In this document: positions 59,377 to 64,000 of the stretch, one piece after another
Position numbering within the stretch: the first letter of the stretch is position 1
How the letters are laid out: every line of letters starts with the position of its first letter
Source of the DNA: Rhodoglobus sp.
Lineage (GTDB): Bacteria > Actinomycetota > Actinomycetes > Actinomycetales > Microbacteriaceae
DNA length: 64,000 bases
NCBI GenBank assembly: GCA_025464445.1
Contig: JAODLY010000026.1
Span: 1 to 64,000 of the forward strand
Direction: 5' to 3'
Position numbers and translations under genes: made by a program
Notes under the pieces: generated by a model
Told to the model about the DNA's origin: nothing
The model's input: the letters and a program-made list of their open reading frames with translations, nothing else
The model's database searches: none

Positions 59377-60971
59377 GCCAGGCTCACCAGTTCGGCGTAG
59401 TCCTTGTTCCAGTGGTCCTCGACCCCGTCCGGCAGGATGAGCACCCGCTCCGGGTTGAGTGCTTCGACGGCGCCCTCGTCGTGGCTCACGAGCACGACGG
59501 CGCCGGTGTAGCCGGCCAGGGCGCCGAGGATTTCGAGGCGGGATGCCGGGTCGAGGTTGTTTGTCGGTTCGTCCAGCAGCAGCACATTGGCCCCGCTCAC
59601 GACGATCATGGCGAGGGCGAGGCGCGTCTTCTCGCCACCGGAAAGCACGCCGGCCGGCTTAACGGCGTCGTCCCCAGTGAACAGGAACGAGCCGAGCACC
59701 CGGCGCGCCTCGGTCTCGGTGATATCCGGCGAAGACGAGACCATGTTCTCGAGCACGCTTCGCTTGACGTCGATGGTCTCGTGTTCTTGCGCGTAGTAGC
59801 CGATGCGCAGGCCGTGGCCGGGCTCGATCCTGCCGGTGTCCGGTTTGTCGACGCCGGCGAGCATCCGCAGCAGTGTCGTCTTGCCGGCGCCGTTGAAGCC
59901 GAGCACGACGACCTTCGAGCCGCGGTCGATCGCGAGGTCGACAGCGGTGAAGATCTCGAGTGAGCCGTAGCTCTTGCTCAGGTTGCTTGCCATGAGCGGG
60001 GTGCGTCCGCACGGGGCGGGGTCGGGGAAACGAAGCTTCGCAACCCTGTCGACTGTGCGCACCTCGTCGAGGCCAGCGCGCAGCTTCTCCGCCCGAGCGA
60101 CCATCTGGTGGGCGGCTGCGGCCTTGGATGCCTTGGCCCCGAACTTCGCGGCCTGGGTCTCGAGCACTGTCGCCTTCTTCTCGGCGTTCGCCCGCTCCTT
60201 CTTGCGGCGCTCCTCATCGGATTCGCGCTGCCTCAGGTAGTTCTTCCAGCCCATGTTGTACACGTCGATCACCTGGCGGTTGGCGTCGAGATAGAAGACC
60301 TTGTTGACTGTCTCCTCGACGATCTCCAGGTCGTGGCTGATCACGATCAGGCCGCCCTGGAAGCTCTTGAGAAAGTCGCGCAGCCAGACGACCGAGTCGG
60401 CGTCGAGATGGTTGGTGGGCTCGTCGAGCAGCATCGTGTCCGCGCCGGAGAAGAGGATGCGGGCGAGTTCGATGCGCCGCCGCTGGCCGCCGGAGAGTGT
60501 CGAGAGCTGCTGGTCGAGGATGCGGTCGGGCAGCGCCAGGTTCGATGCGATGGATGCCGCCTCCGCCTCCGCCGCGTAGCCGCCGAGGGCCGTGAAGCGT
60601 TCCTCGAGCCTGCCGTACTTGTTCATCGCGGCCTCGCTGGTCGCGGCATCCGGGCTTCCCATGTCGTGGGTGGCTTTCGCCATGTCGATGACGATCTGGC
60701 CCAGACCGCGCGCGTCGAGGATGCGGGTGCGCGCGAGATCCTCCGGATTGCCGGAGCGCGGGTCCTGCGGCAGGTAGCCGATCTCCCCGGTGCGGTCGAT
60801 GCGGCCGCCGGCGGGCTGCAGCTCCCCCGCGAGCGTCTTGGTGAGCGTCGTCTTGCCTGCACCATTGCGCCCGACGAGGCCGATCTTGTCCCCGCGGTCG
60901 ACCCTGAACGACACGTCCTCCATGAGGAGGCGTGCCCCAACGCGCAGCTCGAGATCATGCACAGCGAGCAC
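59373..60971 (-). CDS. ABC-F family ATPase
   Basis: 532 residues, two ABC domains on one chain without membrane segments. First domain: GRNGAGKTTLTKTLAGELQP, LSGGQRRRIELARILF; second: GFNGAGKTTLLRMLAGVDKP, LSGGEKTRLALAMIVVS. A Lys/Ala/Glu-rich linker (about 240-300) is the P-site tRNA interaction motif region. ABC-F proteins act on the ribosome in translation rescue or antibiotic protection; this vertically conserved type is probably a housekeeping factor. The start is GTG at 60971 with a few alternative starts nearby. Confidence 0.9.
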   Translation of the reverse strand: MLAVHDLELRVGARLLMEDVSFRVDRGDKIGLVGRNGAGKTTLTKTLAGELQPAGGRIDRTGEIGYLPQDPRSGNPEDLARTRILDARGLGQIVIDMAKATHDMGSPDAATSEAAMNKYGRLEERFTALGGYAAEAEAASIASNLALPDRILDQQLSTLSGGQRRRIELARILFSGADTMLLDEPTNHLDADSVVWLRDFLKSFQGGLIVISHDLEIVEETVNKVFYLDANRQVIDVYNMGWKNYLRQRESDEERRKKERANAEKKATVLETQAAKFGAKASKAAAAHQMVARAEKLRAGLDEVRTVDRVAKLRFPDPAPCGRTPLMASNLSKSYGSLEIFTAVDLAIDRGSKVVVLGFNGAGKTTLLRMLAGVDKPDTGRIEPGHGLRIGYYAQEHETIDVKRSVLENMVSSSPDITETEARRVLGSFLFTGDDAVKPAGVLSGGEKTRLALAMIVVSGANVLLLDEPTNNLDPASRLEILGALAGYTGAVVLVSHDEGAVEALNPERVLILPDGVEDHWNKDYAELVSLA

Positions 60972-61091
60972 AGCAAAGGTCCAGTTCTTTTGGAGGGGAT
61001 GGGCGCGGCTCTACGGTGCGCCAGCCAGCTAGTCTACTTTGTGCAGCCGGTCGATCCGGCTACCGACAATCCCGACGACACAGGAGTCCCT

Positions 61092-61727
61092 TTGAGCAAC
61101 ATGACAATCGCGCTCGGCCGCCCCACCCTCGCCGATCGCATCTTCAGCCGTAGCCTCGCACTCGACATCGTGCTCGTCGCCGCCGGCGCAGCGCTCACTG
61201 CCATCGCCGCGCAAATTTCGGTGCCGCTCGTTCCTGTGCCGGTCACTGGCCAGACCCTCGCGGTGCTGCTCGTCGGCGTCACCCTCGGCGCCACCAGGGG
61301 GGCCATCTCCCTCACGCTCTATGCGCTGCTCGGCATCGTCGGCCTCCCGGTGTTCAGCGACCACTCGTCCGGCTGGGGAATCATCAGCGGCGCGACGGGG
61401 GGCTATATCGTCGGCTTCATCTTCGCCGCGGCACTCACCGGCTGGCTCGCCCAGCGCGAATGGGACCGCAAGCTGCTGCGCGCCTTCCTCGCCTTCCTCG
61501 CGGGGTCGGTCGTGCCCTTCGCTATCGGCCTGCCCTGGCTCGCCGCGTGGCTCGGCAACGCCGGCTACCCGAACGACGTGCAGTCGGTGCTTGTCGCCGG
61601 CTTCTACCCGTTCATAGTGGGCGGCCTCATCAAGGCGGCGCTCGGTACCGGCATCATCTCGCTGGCCTGGGTCGGCGTGCGCGCCTCGGACCGCCGCAAG
61701 GCGGCCAGGGCCGAAGCCGCGGAGTAA
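61092..61727 (+). CDS. bioY: BioY, biotin transporter substrate-binding membrane component
   Basis: 211 residues with about six helices. VPLVPVPVTGQTLAVLLVG and GAISLTLYALLGIVGLPVFS, then GGYIVGFIFAAALTGWLA, are BioY signatures. It is the S-component of an ECF-type biotin importer. AGGAG 5 nt upstream points to a TTG start at 61092, with an ATG three codons later at 61101. The open frame further upstream is antisense to the ABC-F gene. No bioM/bioN genes are in the window, so it may work alone or with a shared ECF module. Confidence 0.88.
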   Translation: MSNMTIALGRPTLADRIFSRSLALDIVLVAAGAALTAIAAQISVPLVPVPVTGQTLAVLLVGVTLGATRGAISLTLYALLGIVGLPVFSDHSSGWGIISGATGGYIVGFIFAAALTGWLAQREWDRKLLRAFLAFLAGSVVPFAIGLPWLAAWLGNAGYPNDVQSVLVAGFYPFIVGGLIKAALGTGIISLAWVGVRASDRRKAARAEAAE

Positions 61728-61734
61728 CGCCTAC

Positions 61735-61764
61735 TAGATCGAGAAGCCCTAGATCGAGAAGCCC
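61735..61764. repeat. 15-bp tandem duplication including a stop codon
   Basis: TAGATCGAGAAGCCC occurs at 61735-61749 and 61750-61764. On the minus strand the last five codons of the gene ending at 61749 (GGC TTC TCG ATC TAG) are repeated straight after the stop. Confidence 0.9.
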
Positions 61765-62078
61765 AGGGCGCGCATCATGTCGCGGCCGTCCTCGGTGATC
61801 TTGTCGGGACCCCATGGCGGCATCCAGACCCAGGTGATGCGGAACGCGTCCACAATGCCGTCGAGAGCCTGTGCGGTCTGCTCCTCGATGACGTCGGTGA
61901 GCGGGCATCCCGCAGAGGTCAGCGTCATGCTGATGATGAGTGCGTTGTTGTCGGGGTCCCAGCTCAGGTCGTAGATGAGGCCGAGGTCGACGACGTTGAC
62001 CCCGAGCTCGGGGTCGACTACGTCTTTCAGGGCCTCCTCGACCTGGTCGAAGAGTGCCGGTGCCAAGGCTGTTGCCAT
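61749..62078 (-). CDS. DUF59 metal-sulfur cluster assembly factor (SufT/PaaD-like)
   Basis: 109 residues. VEEALKDVVDPELGVNVVDL, GLIYDL, MTLTSAGCPLTDVIEEQTAQ (reactive Cys) and WVWMPPWGPDKITEDGRDMM are the MIP18/DUF59 hallmarks. It helps deliver Fe-S clusters made by the SUF machinery. It starts 4 nt after the sufC stop. No sufS or sufU lies between sufC and this gene or further downstream here, so the cysteine desulfurase must be elsewhere. Confidence 0.9.
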   Translation of the reverse strand: MATALAPALFDQVEEALKDVVDPELGVNVVDLGLIYDLSWDPDNNALIISMTLTSAGCPLTDVIEEQTAQALDGIVDAFRITWVWMPPWGPDKITEDGRDMMRALGFSI

Positions 62079-62082
62079 GGCT

Positions 62083-62847
62083 CTACGCTACGCTCGCCGG
62101 GTCGAGAAAGCGATCGTAGCCCTCGTTCTCGAGGCGCTCGGCCAGCTCGGGCCCACCCTCCTCAGCGACGCGGCCATCGACGAATACGTGCACGAAGTCC
62201 GGCTTGATGTAGCGCAGGATCCGCGTGTAGTGGGTGATGAGCAGCACGCCGAGGTCGTTGGCGGCGTGCGCGCGGTTGACGCCCTCCGACACAATCTTGA
62301 GGGCATCGACATCCAGGCCCGAATCGGTCTCGTCCAGGATTGCGAACTTCGGCTTGAGCAGCTCGAGCTGCAGGATCTCGTGGCGCTTCTTCTCGCCACC
62401 GGAGAATCCCTCGTTGACGTTGCGCTCGGAGAACGCCTTCTCCATGCGCAGGCCCTTCATGGCCTCGCTGACCTCTTTGAGCCACGGACGCAGCGGAGGC
62501 GCTTCACCATCCAGGACTGTCTTCGCCGTGCGCAGGAAATCGGCCATACGCACTCCCGGGATCTCAACCGGATACTGCATCGCGAGGAAGATGCCGGCCC
62601 TGGCCCGTGCGTCCACGGACATGGTGAGCACCTCTACGCCGTCGAGCGTGACAGAGCCGCTCTCGACGTGGTACTTGGGATGCCCGGCAATCGAATAGGC
62701 CAGCGTCGACTTGCCCGAGCCATTCGGCCCCATCACCGCGTGGATCTCGCCCTGCTTGATCGACAGGTTCACGCCCTTGAGGATGTGCTTGGTGCCCTGC
62801 TCCGTCTCCACGCTGACGTGGAGGTCTTTGACTTCTAGTACTGACAT
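62083..62847 (-). CDS. sufC: SufC, Fe-S cluster assembly ATPase
   Basis: 254 residues. GPNGSGKSTLAYSIAGHPKY (Walker A), FSGGEKKRHEILQLELLKP (signature) and FAILDETDSGLDVDALKIV (Walker B with the SufC-typical DETDSGLD). It is the cytosolic ABC ATPase of the SufBCD scaffold. The start is Met at 62847 (MSVLEVKDLHV); GGGAAA upstream is a weak ribosome site. The 170-bp upstream extension overlaps the ferredoxin gene and is rejected. Confidence 0.95.
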   Translation of the reverse strand: MSVLEVKDLHVSVETEQGTKHILKGVNLSIKQGEIHAVMGPNGSGKSTLAYSIAGHPKYHVESGSVTLDGVEVLTMSVDARARAGIFLAMQYPVEIPGVRMADFLRTAKTVLDGEAPPLRPWLKEVSEAMKGLRMEKAFSERNVNEGFSGGEKKRHEILQLELLKPKFAILDETDSGLDVDALKIVSEGVNRAHAANDLGVLLITHYTRILRYIKPDFVHVFVDGRVAEEGGPELAERLENEGYDRFLDPASVA

Positions 62848-62873
62848 TTGCTGTATTTCCCTGTCTTGTCGCC

Positions 62874-63203
62874 CTAAACGGCGATGGTCTGGGTCGGGTC
62901 GATGTATACGACGCCATCGGCGTCCACTGTCACGACGAACACCGGTACGGGTTCGTAGGCGGGAAGACTCAGCGGCTTGCCGGTTTTGAGGGAGAACATC
63001 GAGCCGTGCGCCCAGCACTCGATCGCGTCATCCTCGACGAAGCCCTCGGCGAGCGAGATGTCGCCGTGGGTGCATAGGTCGCCGATGGCGTGCACGGTGC
63101 CGCTCTCATCCTTGACGACGGCGATCGGGGTCTCCCCCAGCACTACGCGATACGCCTGGTTGGTCTCCAGCTCATCCGTCGTGCAGATCCGCTCTGCGGT
63201 CAT
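62874..63203 (-). CDS. Rieske-type [2Fe-2S] non-haem iron ferredoxin
   Basis: 109 residues. The Rieske cluster ligands are CTHGDISLAEG (CxH) and ECWAHGSMF (CxxH). YRVVLGETPIAVVKDESGTV and HAIGD precede them. It is the small ferredoxin usually embedded in actinobacterial suf operons, probably an electron carrier for assembly. ATGA overlap with sufD (63200-63203) couples translation. Confidence 0.92.
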   Translation of the reverse strand: MTAERICTTDELETNQAYRVVLGETPIAVVKDESGTVHAIGDLCTHGDISLAEGFVEDDAIECWAHGSMFSLKTGKPLSLPAYEPVPVFVVTVDADGVVYIDPTQTIAV

Positions 63204-64000
63204 GGCGCTGTCCTCTCGAGTTCTTTCTCGATGGCCTTGTGCAGGCGCGTCTCGAGTTCGGTGTTGCCGATGCGCTGCACGATCTCCGAGAGGAAGCCGA
63301 TGACCACGAGGCGGCGCGCCTCCTCTTCGCTGATGCCGCGCGCCTGCAGGTAGAACAGTTGCTCGTCGTCGAAGCGGCCAGTCGCGCTCGCGTGCCCTGC
63401 GCCGAGGATCTCGCCGGTCTCGATCTCCAGGTTGGGGATCGAATCCGCGCGGGCACCCTCGCTCAGCACGAGGTTGCGGTTCTGCTCGTAGCTGTCGGTG
63501 CCTGCGGCGTCCCTGCCGATGAGCACGTCGCCGACCCACACGGTGTGTGCGCCCTTGCCCTGCAGTGCGCCCTTGTAGTTGACGCGCCCCTTGGTGTTCC
63601 TGGCGACGTGGTGCAGGTAGACGCGCTGCTCGAAGTGCTGGCCGGCATCCGCGAAGTAGAGGCCGTAGAGGTCGCCGTCTGCGCCTTCGCCGTCAAGGTG
63701 CACCGAGGGGTTGATGCGCACGACTGTGCCGCTGAGGGAGACCACGACGTGCTTGAGCTTCGCGTTCTGTCCCACTGTCGCGAAGTGGCTCGCGAGATGC
63801 AGGGCGTCGTCCGCCCATTCCTGCACGGACACGACGGTGAGCGACGCGCCATCCTCGACGACGATCTCCACGTTCTCGGAGAGCGTCGCCTGCCCGCTCG
63901 ATTGCAGGATGATCGTCGCGCTGCTGTTCGGTTTCGCCGTGATTATCGTGTGGGCAGCGCGCGGCTCTGCCCCGAGCCCCGACCTGCTCACGATGACGTC
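63200..64000 (-). CDS. sufD: SufD, Fe-S cluster scaffold subunit (partial, 5' end off window)
   Basis: 267 codons are visible and the frame stays open to the right edge, so the start lies beyond it. Beta-helix core: IVVEDGASLTVVSVQEWADD, HHVARNTKGRVNYKGALQGK, then the C-terminal helical domain with GRFDDEQLFYLQARGISEEE and ARRLVVIGFLSEIVQRI. SufD pairs with SufB and SufC as the assembly scaffold. sufB, and usually a regulator, should lie just beyond the window. Confidence 0.93.
   Translation of the reverse strand, partial: DVIVSRSGLGAEPRAAHTIITAKPNSSATIILQSSGQATLSENVEIVVEDGASLTVVSVQEWADDALHLASHFATVGQNAKLKHVVVSLSGTVVRINPSVHLDGEGADGDLYGLYFADAGQHFEQRVYLHHVARNTKGRVNYKGALQGKGAHTVWVGDVLIGRDAAGTDSYEQNRNLVLSEGARADSIPNLEIETGEILGAGHASATGRFDDEQLFYLQARGISEEEARRLVVIGFLSEIVQRIGNTELETRLHKAIEKELERTAP

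Noticed and set aside
60108-61091. Long N-terminal extension of BioY
   Set aside because: The extension is antisense to the ABC-F gene; AGGAG 5 nt before the TTG at 61092 and the normal BioY length support the short form.
61000-61091. Biotin-responsive operator or riboswitch before bioY
   Set aside because: No convincing inverted repeat of BirA/BioQ type; only a short leader with a ribosome site is visible.

Overview
This is 64 kb of a GC-rich, densely coded actinobacterial chromosome, most likely from the family Microbacteriaceae. The basis is the gene order phosphoserine phosphatase - FabG - DUF3099 - SURF1 - ABC-F - BioY - SUF, a zinc-free type-B ribosomal protein L31, DUF2510 proteins, a DUF222-HNH endonuclease, an actinobacterial-type LexA box, and GTG/TTG starts. 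The genus cannot be fixed from the sequence. A fatty-acid desaturase, a cold-shock protein and trehalose/glycogen genes would suit a cool or variable habitat, which is inference. No rRNA, tRNA or CRISPR array was seen.

Layout. 1-11.6 kb: J-domain/NERD protein, acyl-CoA ligase-like enzyme, glutathione peroxidase, histidine phosphatase, DUF2207 membrane protein, flavin oxidoreductase, three DUF2510 genes, RNase HI, and an ArsR-SRPBCC pair. 11.8-14.8 kb: a less GC-rich island with a GIY-YIG/DUF2075 helicase, a MazG-like pyrophosphohydrolase, a DUF6650-like protein and a fragment resembling the C-terminus of a SIR2-like protein; it looks like a decayed defence or mobile locus. 14.8-31 kb: G5-domain surface protein, gamma-glutamyltransferase, Eis-type acetyltransferase, SOS-box DUF222-HNH endonuclease, a DarT-like ADP-ribosyltransferase without an antitoxin, and four scattered paralogues of an SGNH-fold domain whose catalytic residues are gone, three of them fused to a GAF domain.

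31-41 kb: a glutathione peroxidase fragment abuts a perfect LexA box that precedes the SOS mutagenesis operon imuA'-imuB-dnaE2. It is followed by a cold-shock gene, a helicase, DNA polymerase IV and a GlsB-type membrane protein. 41-49.5 kb: an active-looking SGNH hydrolase, desaturase, D-Ala-D-Ala carboxypeptidase-like protein, SpoU-type RNA methyltransferase, sirtuin, phosphatase, YbaK deacylase, glycosyltransferase and alpha/beta hydrolase. 49.5-64 kb: trehalose synthase, an exonuclease-Nudix fusion, L31, divergent glgA/glgC, serB, fabG, SURF1, ABC-F, BioY, and the SUF iron-sulfur assembly operon running off the right edge.

Two architectural themes recur. At least 25 genes have a TAnnnT hexamer ending 6-7 nt before the start codon, mostly without a Shine-Dalgarno, which is the signature of leaderless transcription. 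Convergent genes often share their stops in short palindromes: CTAG three times, TGATCA twice, TGAGTCA once. The best candidates for something undescribed are the pseudo-SGNH-GAF family, the exonuclease-Nudix fusion and the orphan DarT-like gene.
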